Source: Symsagittifera roscoffensis
Taxonomy: Eukaryota; Xenacoelomorpha; Acoela; Convolutidae
Reading direction: 5' to 3'
Assembly: GCF_963678635.1 (NCBI RefSeq)
Contig: NC_087067.1
Span: 15,819,639 to 15,883,638 of the forward strand
DNA: 64,000 bases
The notes beneath the pieces are model-generated. The model saw only the letters and a list, made by a program, of their open reading frames with translations. It did not search any database and was not told the DNA's origin. Positions 23,470-35,170 of this stretch are shown in pieces; position 1 is the first letter of the stretch; each line of letters begins with the position of its first letter. A program made the translations under genes and the position numbers.

Positions 23470-24010
23470 TAGATACTGATATTTAACCCATAGAGACATA
23501 GTTGCAAAGTAGATATGACCAAGATACATAGATACGTAGATACTGAAGCATAGATACATAAACTGCAAAAACGCACATATATACTTAGAATGCTTAGAAA
23601 CCTACTTATATGAACAAACAGATATATAGATATGTTTTCACTCAGGTACATAACTACAATTATACTTAGTTATACAAAAAATTAAATGCATGGATACAAC
23701 GACCATGGATACAACTTTAAATCAATACATAGATACTCAACTACATAGAGAAACATAGATACAAAAATACAAGGATGCAATACTACCTATATGCGTAGTA
23801 ACATAGATACATGTATACATAGGTTCCTAGATATATAGACAAATAGTTACTTACAGGCAAAGATGTCTAGATACATAGATACTTCTCTACGAAGATACAT
23901 AGTGCAAGTAGATACACAGAGGCATAGTTAAAAAGAATCATGGTTAGATGGATACATACATACAGCTCACATAAATACAGAATTTCAAAGATACATAGAT
24001 ACATATATGC
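23470..24010 (+). repeat. Degenerate (ATAGATAC)n / (ATACATAG)n simple-sequence tract
   Basis: Over 540 bases the motifs GATACATAG, ATAGATAC and AGATACATA recur with many substitutions and small gaps, forming an old decayed tetranucleotide/octanucleotide satellite. It starts about 130 bases after the assembly gap, and repeat content like this is a likely reason the assembly broke there. Confidence 0.75.
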
Positions 24011-24636
24011 ATGGCCAAATATAATTAATTTGGGTTCTAAATCGAAATGCAGCACGGTTTGTAGAAACTGAGCATAAAGCTTGTACCTCGATCCTCGGTT
24101 TTTGGCCTCAAATTTGTAACTTTTTTGTATTTTTGTCAAATTTTCTCATGTTGAGGGAAAAAATTTGACCGAACAAGCATTGCCTTGAAAACTCTCACGT
24201 CAAGCTTCCAGGCGGAACTCCCACGTCAACCCTGAATTTTATTTGTGCCGGATCGTGCAATTTTGCAAAAAGAAAAGTCCTCATCAAAACTGTGCGCACT
24301 CGCAATATTGTTCTTAGAGACATAAGTTTGGCTGTGAAGCGAATTTTACAAAAAAAAATAGTTGAGTTCAAGAGCTCAAGATATCCATTATTAGATTGTT
24401 GGATTCTATAACGGTCGTAGAATAATTATGCTGAAATCGGTGATGAGAGAAATAAATTAAACAACATAATTGTCATACTCATCGATAAAATTCAGCAATA
24501 TTATGTTGAACTCACTATATCAGGGGCAAAAAGTTTCGTAAACACGTGAACACTTTTTCAAGAAACGTGTTATTAATTTGCCAGTCAATTTTTGTTGCAA
24601 TTTTTAAGGGTCAATGATACAGTGAATATACCTATA

Positions 24637-25065
24637 CAGGGGCGGATTTAGGGGATTTAGGGGGGGGGGGGGCGGACGCCCCTTCCCCTCAGGGATTCGA
24701 CCCCCTGCCGACCCAAAGGGTCCCCCCTTTGATACTTTTTCAGAAATCCATTTTTGGCCGACCGACCCTAAAATTTTTCTAAAGGCGCCTTTGGCGCCAA
24801 TATATACTAACTTTGAGGGGGAGCGCGCGCCAAAAAAAATGCGATTTTTTTGTCAAAATTTTTCTAAAAGTGCCCAAAAACGGCTTTTTTGACTGTTTTT
24901 TAAAAATTTATCGGGTCAAAACAGTGTCAATAGGGTCAAAACAGTGCTTTGGGAGAGCTCGAAAAATCAATTTGGTCGACCTAAAAAAAAATAAAGGTCG
25001 TCAAAACTTTCGATTTTTTTTTGAAAATCCGCCCCCCCCTCAAGAAAATCCTAGATCAGCCCCTG
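24637..25065 (-). mobile_element. hAT-type miniature element, copy 2 (429 bp)
   Basis: This is a near full-length copy in the opposite orientation to copy 1. It starts CAGGGGCGGATTTAGG and ends CTAGATCAGCCCCTG. A perfect 8-bp duplication, TACCTATA, flanks it (24629-24636 and 25066-25073). It keeps the GGCGCC palindrome, the GGTCGACC-poly-A hairpin and the G/C runs at the ends. An 87-codon frame across it is shared in part with the reverse frame of copy 1 and reflects the repeat, not a gene. Confidence 0.88.
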
Positions 25066-26076
25066 TACCTATATGAGTCGTGTTGCTTTTTTCTTTTTTT
25101 CGGAAAATATTTTGTTTTTTGTACACTAAAAATTCAGTTATGTTTGTGTTTTTAATGCTTACGAAAACTTTATGGCAAGTTTTAAATCAAGTGGCTCAAC
25201 TAACTTTTTAAAACAAAATTTATTTGTTTATAACCAGTTCAGACCTTTCTCAAAAAAAATTTCAAAAAAATATCATAATTTGAGCAATGTAACTTTATTA
25301 TACATAAAAGGAAAACCGAAAAAAGTAAACATAGAAAGTTTTTTTTTTTCAATAATGGACAAATTGTTTTTTTTTGCATCCGAAAGCTCTTGAGTTTTTA
25401 ATTAGTTCACACAGCTTATGCAGCTTACTTAAAATAAAAAAATAGTTTCCAATATTTAGATCATATTCATTGTAAAACAAAATAAATTAACGAATGTCAC
25501 ATTTAACCCGGTTGATGCAGAACGCGTAAAGATTCACTTAATAACAACTGAAGGCACGCCGGTATTAATAAACTCAATTGAGCAAAGTTATTTCAAACTT
25601 CGATTTTTTGCTCAAATGAAGTCTCAAGGATATTTGTCAGAAAAATTAGGCTGCAGTAAACGTATATTTGGCTGAAAATTGCATGGCAGAAGTTAACAAA
25701 AGTCTTTGGCAATTTTCATCTGGTTCTTGCGCTCAAGCACTAATATGTTCGAAGTCCAACTTAAATAGATCATTTTGAGGAAACGGTTGCAAATACTGTG
25801 GAAGTAGCAGTTTTCGATCTTTAAAAAACTTTGATCCAAGAAGATCAATTTTAAAAGTTTTTTTAATTTTCCCATTTTTTTCATTTATAACATATTTTCT
25901 TTCAAAAATTTAATTACCAAAAATCTCTATTTAATTATTTTTAAGTGCAGATTGTTTTGTTAAATAACAATGCCCTTTCTGGAACAAGATTTTTGAACAA
26001 AGCGTTATTGTTTTTCAGACACTCAGAGAAAAGAGAAAAAAAGGTTGTAACTGATTGAAATTCATTTTTGTTTCAG

Positions 26077-26579
26077 CTCTGACATTCTGCAGAGCTTCCA
26101 CTTTTCTCAGCTACCTTCCGCAATTTCTTCAAATTGTGATTTGCTACGGGGCCATAATCGGAAGTGACATTTTCATCACTTACCTCGAAAACAATCTGGA
26201 GGGAACTCCGAGAGGAAAAAGACTTTGCCGGGACTCCTCGAGGAATCGATCGGGAAGTCGAGGGCGCAGAAGTGGCACGACTCTCGGAGATGAAATGAGA
26301 GGAGACAAGTCGCCAAAACGAAGAAAAAGTCGGCTCCCGAGTTTCGTCGAGTTTCTAAACCCGAGTGCCGAAACACGGCGACGGTTATCAAGCATAGGGT
26401 CGATCTGGTCCATTCCTCTGAGCAGGAGATCGAGATCGAATCCTACCGGGAGTGTACCTGCCTTGACGGCGAACAAAAACTCGCTTCAATCGTCGCGTAT
26501 GTCGATTTCGACCCGGCGACAGAGCCGCAGACCATCTCGGAGAGTTTCGCTTCCATCTTTCTACACACCAAGAACTTCG
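26077..26579 (+). CDS. PDE3: PDE3-like phosphodiesterase, exon 3 (residues 89-256, last membrane span and Ser/Arg-rich regulatory region)
   Basis: The acceptor is TTTTGTTTCAG. The first part (residues 89-128) has ALTFCRASTFLSYLPQF, then a hydrophobic span IVICYGAIIGSDIFITYLEN, which resembles the end of the vertebrate PDE3A membrane block (a VLGIL-type helix followed by RYVEQ). Residues 130-256 are hydrophilic and rich in Ser and Arg, with basophilic kinase-type sites at RRKS (170-173), RRLS (190-193), RRQS (235-238) and RRVSLPS (243-249). The last resembles the RRTSLP element of PDE3, a known phosphorylation region. The chosen donor is TTCG followed by GTTAGT at 26580, leaving phase 0. Without splicing, the frame continues only to TAA at 26610-26612, giving a 266-residue protein with no catalytic domain. 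Confidence 0.7.
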
Positions 26580-28891
26580 GTTAGTCGTCCAAATTCGGAA
26601 ATTTTATTGTAACAAGTTATGTCCACAGTAGTATATAAAGCGATGTTGAAGCTGTAAGTATTAACATATACTAACATATTTTTGGTGCTTTTTCTTGATA
26701 TTTTTCTCATGGTCAATCAAGTTTACTATTATTCTGACTGCTAAATTGGCAGCATTTGATTCGGAAAAAAACTTAAAACCTAGTCAACACGCTGAACTTC
26801 AGAACTATTTTACGAGGGTAGTTATCAATTAAAGCGTTGTTTTCTTTAGTCTAAAAATAGAAGTAAAGGATCGAATTTTAGAAAAAAATATCATGCCTTT
26901 AGTATGCCAACCTGTATGTGAAATCTTTTATGACATTTTGTCATGAACAACATTTCTAAACACTCTAAAATATGCGAAAGATATCCCAATCACAAAAGCG
27001 GCAGTAAAGCAATTTGTTCCAAGTAACGCCATATTTCTCTTTTAACTATTCTGGTCTAAATTTTTGAGAAAATACTCCAAATTTGTCAATTGTAAAAAAA
27101 ATCAGTCATTACAGTTGGAGCAAAAATTGCAAGCCTTTTATATTGCAAAGATAGGCATATTGCATCTTTTTAGATCCATCAAAAGCGTTCGATACTGTCA
27201 ATTAGTCCATTATACTACAAATTTGTTACAAATTCTGCGTGCGAGGTAAAGTGCTTGGTCCGACTATTGTGAATGGGGGGGGGGGGGGATGTCTTGAGGG
27301 GGATGTTTGTATTCGGATATCTTGTAGTTTTTTTGTTTTCCAGGCAAAGACAGCTACCACAAAAAATAGTCAGAGAAAGTTGATTGATATATCATTTTAG
27401 AGCCCTTTCAACCTTGAAATTTGAAAAAAAATTGAAGAAAAAAAATAATTTTTGTAAAATTTTTTGTTTGATATTCAATTTTCGAAAAACACTTTGATGA
27501 TCATATACAAACCGTTAGTTCTCTACTTGATCTTGTATTTCTCCAGTCACAACATCCTTTGAAAACGAGGCTAATTTGAAGAACATGAAAAAAGTTTTTT
27601 CTTAAAAGAATATGGTCGAAACATTCTCAGCTAGTTGCATAGATATCAGATATCAGTATCAAAATTACCATGCTGCTAAGCATCGAAACTGTCTGATCGA
27701 AAACAATTCGTAGTTTTTGACTATCAAGATTACAGTATTAGAACTTAAACGTGCGGAGTGCACCAAGGTTCAGTATTAGGACCTGTCCATTTTTTATATA
27801 CAATTTAACAGAGAGTTAACAACACAAATAGGATTTCATTAGCAATTTAGATTATTCATATGAATAAACTGCAAAAAAGAGATTCTATATGCAGATGGTT
27901 AAAATGAAATTGTTTCCTCTTTGAAAACATAAACAGTTTAGTTCAATTCACTGACAAATGATTACTAGGATAAAAACCAGCAAAGTTCTCATACGGCGCT
28001 TTGTAACTGGCCGTAACGCCTTCAGCGTGCGTTCAAGATCAGTGATCGTTAAATAATGAAATATACTGAATTATCAGTATAACAAAACGCCCTGAACAAT
28101 TGATTGAATTTGTCATGAATGAAATTTTCTGATTTTTCATCGAAAAAACTGGACTAGTGACCAAGTTTGCTTAAGCTTGCAAACTTATCATAATTCAGTT
28201 TTGAACATGAAAGAGCTTTAGTTGGACTTTTTAAACGTTTTCAAAATTTTCAATCTAATTTTGTTCGGTTTCATAGGATTTGCTCCCCGTTTTATTTATA
28301 TAGTGGCTTTGTTTGAAAATTCAGTATTTGATGAAAAATTAAAAGAAAACAATCTTCAATAATTTGCATAAACAAATTGTTTGCAACTACTATTTTGATT
28401 CCTCTAACTGTTATCAATGACAAACCCACGGGGAGAAAACAGTTTTATCGTATTTGTGTCTTTTGATTTGATGTAATTGAAGCTATTGTAGATGGTTCGT
28501 TGTCCTTAAAACTTCAGCTTTTTTTACCATTTGTTAAACGCGCTGTGTAAACAATTAAATTACGTTGTGCTGTTTTTTTCTTGGTAAATTTTTTGGATGT
28601 TTCAATGAATACAGAAATGAAAACAAACTCAGCTCTCCATTTACGAAAAACAATACAGGAAAAAGAAATGGGAAAAGAAACTAGAACATTTTTTAATTTT
28701 GTAAAACACGTAAATTTTCAAATTTTCCAGCGGAAAAAAAATGTTACCTAACAATTTTTTTGATTCAATTTAGTTTAACTTCAGCAGAAATTAACTATCA
28801 TACTTTATTTTTAAAGCTCGAATAGTTTTGATGCCCTGATTGTTTTCTTTGAAAAGTGGAAAAATAACAAAAACAGTCCATCGTTTCATAA

Positions 28892-29503
28892 CGAGGCCAA
28901 ACTGTGCTCTATGTGAATTCTTCAAAAGGCCAAAAACAGATTTGTTGCAATCTCATTACTAGCTTTCTTAGCTATCGAAACACATTGCTAGCATTTTTTG
29001 CTATCATTGCTAGTCAAAAACTTTGCTTGCTGCTTGCTTTCTTTGATTTTCTTTGCAGTTGTGGATGCCACGAACGAACAAAAGGCTAAAACACTGTATT
29101 GCTCAAAGTTGGTCCATATACAGGTGAATTTAAGGAATCCGCAACATAATTTGGCAAATCCGCATTAAAACTTGCGGACTCCGAAACACTTTGTGTAATT
29201 CAAATTTAAATCATAATATGTCTCTGTAGTAAAGTTACGCTGTCGCGGAATCCGCAACTGTTAGGGGAATCTGCAAAATGTAAGCGGAATCTGCAAATTG
29301 TGAGCGGATTTTGTGAACAATTGCCAAACCCTCTTACAGTTGTGGAATTCGGAACAAATAGCTATTTTCGCTATTGCATTATCCGCGATAAAACTAATGT
29401 GCTGACAAACTTTGCGTTACACATAATTGAGCGCCAAGACCACAAAAACTTCAAGAGCGAAAACCGCCCAATTGCGCGCCTATCCAATGCACAGTTTGGC
29501 CTG
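28892..29503. repeat. Inverted pair GGCCAAACTGTGC ... GCACAGTTTGGCC bounding 0.6 kb
   Basis: GAGGCCAAACTGTGC near 28890 and TGCACAGTTTGGCC near 29490 are inverted matches about 600 bp apart. The same block occurs near 6940-6965 with a longer shared context (GCGCCTATCCANTGCACAG). Together these suggest transposon ends, but no target-site duplication was found and the interior is unrecognised. Confidence 0.4.
29248..29315 (+). repeat. Short tandem repeat, unit about 20 bp (GGAATCTGCAAAATGTAAGC)
   Basis: Three to four imperfect units run in a row: GGAATCCGCAACTGTTAGG, GGAATCTGCAAAATGTAAGC, GGAATCTGCAAATTGTGAGC and GGATTTTGTGAAC. Looser GGAATCCGCAA copies occur near 29135-29190. Confidence 0.65.
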
Positions 29504-32500
29504 GTACGTTTTTTTCAGTCTCTTACACATTGCCAACTGACATATTTCTAACTGTCTATCGGCTTTGTTTCGTATTTTGCGCTCTACTTTGTTTTCCCAT
29601 CTAATATTGTCTTGTTTCATGATTCCGGTCAATTTGTATCAGCTCAATTTAGTTACAGTTTCTCAAAAATGGCTCCACAATATAGGCTTAATCATAATGT
29701 TGCATTTCAACTCTTATTAAGAATTTCAATGCTAACGGATTGAAAGTTTGCTTGCGGTTATTGATATCTCCATTCCCTCAAAACCGACCAAAAAATTTTT
29801 TCTCTAAGATTTACTCGGCCTCAATTTAATTTTAATTCGGTTAAATCGAAATCATTCGCCGCAACAATTCAAAAAAAGTAATTTATGGCAAGCAATGTTC
29901 ACCCAAATTGGCGATTTTGTATCCACTGTAGTTTTAGGAATAATAAATGCAGGCAAAATAATTTTAATTTCGAACCTCGAGTCTTTCAATTTCAAGCTCC
30001 GCGAAAAAAACGCCAATTTTAATTAAGTTTTCTTAGTGTGAAGAACACAGCCCACAAAATGTAAATAACCGAGCACCGTCTTCAAAGCTCAAAAAATTAA
30101 ACTTCCGTAAAAAAATTAGTGGATCAAAACTTATTTCCTTCCCTTAAAGAAGTCACTTATCGTAATTTGACTGCTTTTTCTCAACCGTGTTTATAAACAT
30201 TTTTCAATTGTTTATTGGCTTTTTTTCCAAATATAACTTGTGAACTTCATAAGCAGCCCTTTTTTTAGTCTTTGGCGCTGTAAATTTGTTCCAAAAATTT
30301 TTTACTTTGACCTTTCGACTGATAATTAGCCCAAAAGTATTTATAACTTCTGAAATTTTTTGCAATTTTTTGGGAGTTTGAAAGATGTTAAATTAGCTAG
30401 AAGGACAAAGAGGGAATGAAATAGGAAATTTAGCTAAAAAAAGTTTTTAAGCAAAAAAACTTGGAAAAAATTGTTCTGTCTGTTTAATGAGCTTGTTCCT
30501 ACGGTAAAAAATTTTTTGTTTTCTCCTGTTTTTTGTTTCATCAGGCTTTACTAAAGGGGACTAAGGTTGAGAGTTTTATCTTAAATGAGCTTTATTTTAG
30601 AAAAATAAGACAAAGATGAAAAGGAAGAAAAATATTGCGGTTTTAATCTTTTTCCGGTTTCATATAAAACTGATTTTTGGAAACTTCACAATAACAATTA
30701 GTGAACATTTATGAAAATAAGGGCAAATATCAGCCAATATGCCAAGCCACCCTAAAGCATGGGGTTACAGCAATTTGTGGGATTTTCTTTTTTAAATCTA
30801 CAGCCGATCGTTTTTCCTTACTTAACAACGTAGAAACTAATATAAAAAGATATGATATGGCTCGTTTATTACTCTGCCTCGCTATAAAACAGTATCGATT
30901 GGTTTCGGAGAAAAATTTGGTCAATTTTTTGCTCGATTTTTATTAAACCCAGACAAAAGCACTGCCAAAAGCCATAGGAAATTAATGATGCGTTATATAT
31001 AGGTTTCCTCGAACCCTGTAGCCAATCTTTTGTTTTCATTAATTGAAGTTATAGTGTTTATACTAAATTGGAAATCCGATTACCTATTTTGTAAACAAGA
31101 CTGCATGTTTGGAATTAGGCTTACAAAACATGATAGGATTTTTTTCCAAGACAAATAATAACATACCATCGGCTTTTGCTTATAATCGCTTAAAATTCAA
31201 GATTGATTTGGTTGTTTACATTATCTGGTAAACGCGTTTCAACCACGATCACTCAGCTTACAAGTTTATCTTTTCATTATCAATTTATCTATTTGCGTTC
31301 TCTTGTTTCATCAAAAAACAAGTTCATTTTTGCTGTTAATTTTTGTTCGGGATATGGTTCATTTTTTTCAGCTTCAATGAGCAGGACCATTTTTGCCATT
31401 TGACAAAAAAAATTCCAGGTGCTATTATCCTGAAAATCTCTTCTTTTTGACCATTCATTCGATTTAATGCCATTTCAAAAATATGATTTCAGATAAAAGA
31501 GACAGTCCTTTAAAAAGGCCAGAAAACTATGGAGTTGATACAAAAGTTTCCAAAAAAGAATATTTTGTTCTATGAAGTATTATGATTGAAGCAAAATTTT
31601 ACGATTCTGCTGTTTCTCTCTTTTATACTTTACGCCCACATCGTGATCAAAATACACGTTTGTAAGGTAGAATCCGTTTTCACGAATTTGTTGGGTTTTT
31701 TTTACGCAAAATCATCAGCTTTTTTAAAAAAACATCAGTTAGGCTCAAATAGTACATCATATTGAAGCCCCTTCAGTGGCTATTTTGTTTCCAAAATACG
31801 TTTGGGATTTTTTTTGGTGCTATTCACTTTTTTCAGAGGTTATACAATCTTTCAAAAACGGACTGAAAGTGTATTACAACTTCTTTATAGATGTTTTAGG
31901 TCATACTAAGTTGCTTATCCACCCATAATGAGCTAACCTCAGTTCATTATCAATGACAAAACATGGTAAATGTTTGGAAAAACGAAAAATTTTAGAGTTA
32001 AAAACGATCATTTTGAACAGTCAACATCCGGTTCAGAACGTTTTGTAAAATCTGTTTTAAACAACTTCACGAAAAATTCTGAATATTAGTGAGAACTTTG
32101 TGAGTTTTGAAATGATTGTTTTTTGAATAGTTGCAAAAATTCTCAAACAACTCATGCGCCAAATGGTCTACATCACATTTTTCCCGCTGCAAATTTCGAT
32201 CCCCTTAAACTTAGTGGCACGTTTCACCCCTCACTCGTTTAAAAACTAACACATGTTAAGTTCCGTAATAAATGCGCAAAATATTAAAAGGGGAGTAATT
32301 CTAAAAGGGGAGAAGTGTGTGAGGGGCAGAGCGTACCACATTTGTGCCAAATGAAAAGGGGTGATGCTTTCTCATAACAAATTTGCCAACGAATGAGAAA
32401 AAACTGATTGTTTTTTATTTTCAAAAAGGATTCTAAGTTTTTTTTCTAAATATCAAAATTGTAAAAACAAAATTAAAATTTCTCTTCGAACTTTTTTTTC

Positions 32501-33152
32501 AAAATTGGCATGCTTCAGCAACAGATCGTATACGCAGAATTTTATTCAATGTTCTTCGATAATAACTGACCATATTTTATTTTATTGAATTAATAAATGT
32601 TACTCAGGTTGTTGTTTGTTCGGTAATTTTTTTTCAGAAAAGTGTCTACTAGAAATAATAATTTTGAAAACGAAAATGTATAGCAGAAATGCAAATGAAA
32701 TAATTTTCAAAATATGCCAGGTAAAAAAATACTAACTATTTTTGGTTCCAAAAATTAAAGTTTTCTTCGTTTTCGGCAAGTCTTCAGTTGGCCTGAAAAA
32801 GTAGAAATTTTTATCACATGCGTTTTTTGGCTATATTTTTTCTTAGCCGATGAATCAACAAATTTTATGTTATCCTATCATCCAAAAACTGGATATATCG
32901 ACCCAAAAAATAACCGGCGATTGATTTTGATTTATCGCCAAATTCATTTCAGTTCAGAGTGATAAAACAACAGTAGTAAGAAAACAGTTTGATTAATTGG
33001 AGAACTTTCAAATGGAATCAAAGAATTTTATAATTTTACTAGAAAATATTTAAAATTTTTTGGGACAAGTAACTTTTTTTAAAAAGACATACGCTTTTTA
33101 GTTCAGTCTTCCTTTTTTTCTAATGCAACTGTTTTTTAAGCGGACTTTTAAG

Positions 33153-33498
33153 CAGGGTCGTACTTTTTTAGAAATCCATTTTTGGCCGACCGACCCTAAC
33201 GTTTTTCTAAAGGCGCCTTTGGCGCCAATATATACTAACTTTGAGGGGGAGCGCGCGCCAAAAAAACGCGATTTTTTGTCAAAATTTTTCAAAAAGTGCT
33301 CAAAAACTGCTTTTTTGACTGTTTTTTCAAAAATTTGCCTGCGGCGCACAAAATTTTGCGAAAATAGGGGCAAAACAGTGCTTTAGGAGGGCTCGAAAAA
33401 TCAATTTGGTCGACCTAAAAAAAAAAAGGTCGTCAAAATTTCGATTTTTTTCTTTGAAAATCCCCCCCCCCCTCGAGAAAATCCTAGATCCGCCCCTG
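33153..33498 (-). mobile_element. hAT-type miniature element, copy 4 (one end deleted, 346 bp)
   Basis: It ends CTAGATCCGCCCCTG. The other end starts CAGGG but runs straight into GTCGTACTTTTTTAG, so about 90 bases of the G/C-rich terminus are missing compared with copy 2. Flanking 8-mers CTTTTAAG (33145-33152) and ATTTTAAG (33499-33506) agree at 7 of 8. The GGCGCC palindrome and the GCGCGCGCC block are intact. Confidence 0.82.
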
Positions 33499-33902
33499 AT
33501 TTTAAGTATGAACGAAAAGTCCGATTTTTCAACTATTCAGAATGTGTATTTTTAAGTGATGAGGAACAGAACTCATCAAATTTTTGGTATAGTGCACGAT
33601 TCGTTTTGTCAGGAAAAGTTTTGAAGTTGAGTTTGACATTAAGTTTAACTTTCTTTTCTTTTCTATTTTTTTTTCAATGCAAATTTGTGCTTTATGAAAC
33701 GAAAGCATAGACTGTTCGTACGTCTATGCTTCACCATAAAAAAACCTTAAAACCTTCATCATATTATTTTTGCCGTAGGTTTAAGGTTTTGGGGCTCTTT
33801 TCTCTCCTCAAATTTTGTAAATGTTTTTTTTAGGTCCACTCAAAATATTTTCAGTTTTGGTTGATCAAAACATGTGTCATCGAAAGATTCTTTGATAACA
33901 GA

Positions 33903-34239
33903 CAGTAGCGCATGTGGATGGGTTTAGGCCCTTTTCCCTCAGAATTTCGACCCCCTGACCACTCAATGGGACACATTCTGTTGCAATTTTACGCCATCTA
34001 TTGTTTGACTTTAACTATACTCTATGACTATATCGACCTTTAAATTTTTCTAAAGGCGGTTTTGGCGCCGGTATTTTTAAACATTTCAATAAGCAGCATG
34101 GACTGTACGTTTAACTCGCTTGCGGTAAGAAACTCATAGCAAAATAAGGATTTTATAGTGTTCTGGAAAAGCTTCGAAAATCAATAAAAAGCTTCGAAAA
34201 TATATTACCCCCCTCGAGAAAATCCTAGATCTGCATCTG
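33903..34239 (-). mobile_element. hAT-type miniature element, relic copy 5
   Basis: Recognisable pieces in order are AGAATTTCGACCCCCTGAC, TTTTTCTAAAGGCGGTTTTGGCGCC and CCCTCGAGAAAATCCTAGATC. Ends are mutated (CAGTAGCGCATG, and CTGCATCTG) and no duplication is visible. It lies only 0.4 kb from copy 4 in the same orientation. Confidence 0.6.
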
Positions 34240-34902
34240 CTCCCGTATTGTCCTTAACTTTACGTGCACGTAGCTGGGGGAAAATGACTCCACCTTCAAG
34301 CGCCCAGAAGGGATTCATTTGCCTTTTAGGGGCGTTTAATTAAAGCTAAAAGGTTTTATTAACCCTAAATTTGATTTCCACTTGATTTAATGAATCTCGT
34401 TTTTCTGTTAGTTTCTGATTAAATTTTGCTTTCATTACAGGAAATGTTTGTCTTCTTTTTAATTAAACTGTTTATGCCGCAGCAGAATTTCCAGTTTGGT
34501 CTATATTGTTTTTTTTTCTAAAAATAAAAATGATAAAAACAATACACATATATAGCTCACAATTCAAATTTCCTGTATAACAGATAGACAGACTGAATTT
34601 GCTACACAAAGACCATCCAACCTCTTAGTAAAAGAAACTTTAAACTGTTGATTGTTGTTATCGTTTTTCCTTGTTTTAGATACACGGTTAATATGCTTTT
34701 ATTGATACAGAATTATCAATTTTGGTTACCTGACTGTAAATAAATTGAGTGGGTTATTTTTTATTTTGAGTCAGCGTTTGTTTGACAAACAATTAAGTTT
34801 ATTAATTTATCTGCATAAATCGAGAAACAAAACTATGTTCACCAGGTTTGTATAATTCAATTGGTTCAATTGCCAAAAAACCGATATACTTTAACGAGGT
34901 TC

Positions 34903-35170
34903 AGTTTTTCAAGAAGGTCTAAGGTTTTCTCGACGGGGGGGGGGGGGGGGGGGGGGGGAGGTGGCGGATTTTATTTTTAAAAACGTTCAAAACTTTTTTG
35001 TCCAAGTTATCTTTTGATAAAAAATAGGCAAAAAGGTGTTTTTAGGCAGTATTTTGGAAAACCGCGTGCTTTCCCTCAAAATTAGTATTCACTGGCGTAG
35101 AAGGCGCCTGTACAAAATTTTCAAGGTCGATCAGCCAAACTTTGAAATCTTAAAGTAGTACCAAAGAGAG
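34903..35170 (+). mobile_element. hAT-type miniature element, relic copy 6 with 24-G run
   Basis: The left part reads AAGGTCTAAGGTTTTCTCGA and is followed by 24 consecutive G (34935-34958) and GGTGGCGGATTTT. Further on are AAGGCGCCTGTACAAAATTTT and AAAGTAGTACCAAAG, matching the copy 1 order. The right terminus is missing. Confidence 0.6.

Larger units (their letters stand above)
22489..26076 (+). other. Intron 2 of the PDE3-like gene (about 3.6 kb, includes assembly gap)
   Basis: It starts GTCAGA and ends TTTTTGTTTCAG. It contains the 200-N gap, a degenerate ATAGATAC tract (23470-24010) and one full hAT-type miniature element (24637-25065). No further exon was recognised, but sequence hidden in the gap cannot be excluded. 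Confidence 0.6.

Noticed and set aside
24813-25076. 87-codon frame sharing RARKINLVDLKK with the reverse of 2574-2789
   Set aside because: Both frames lie in copies of the same miniature element. The frame is lost or shifted in the other copies, so it is repeat sequence and not a protein family.
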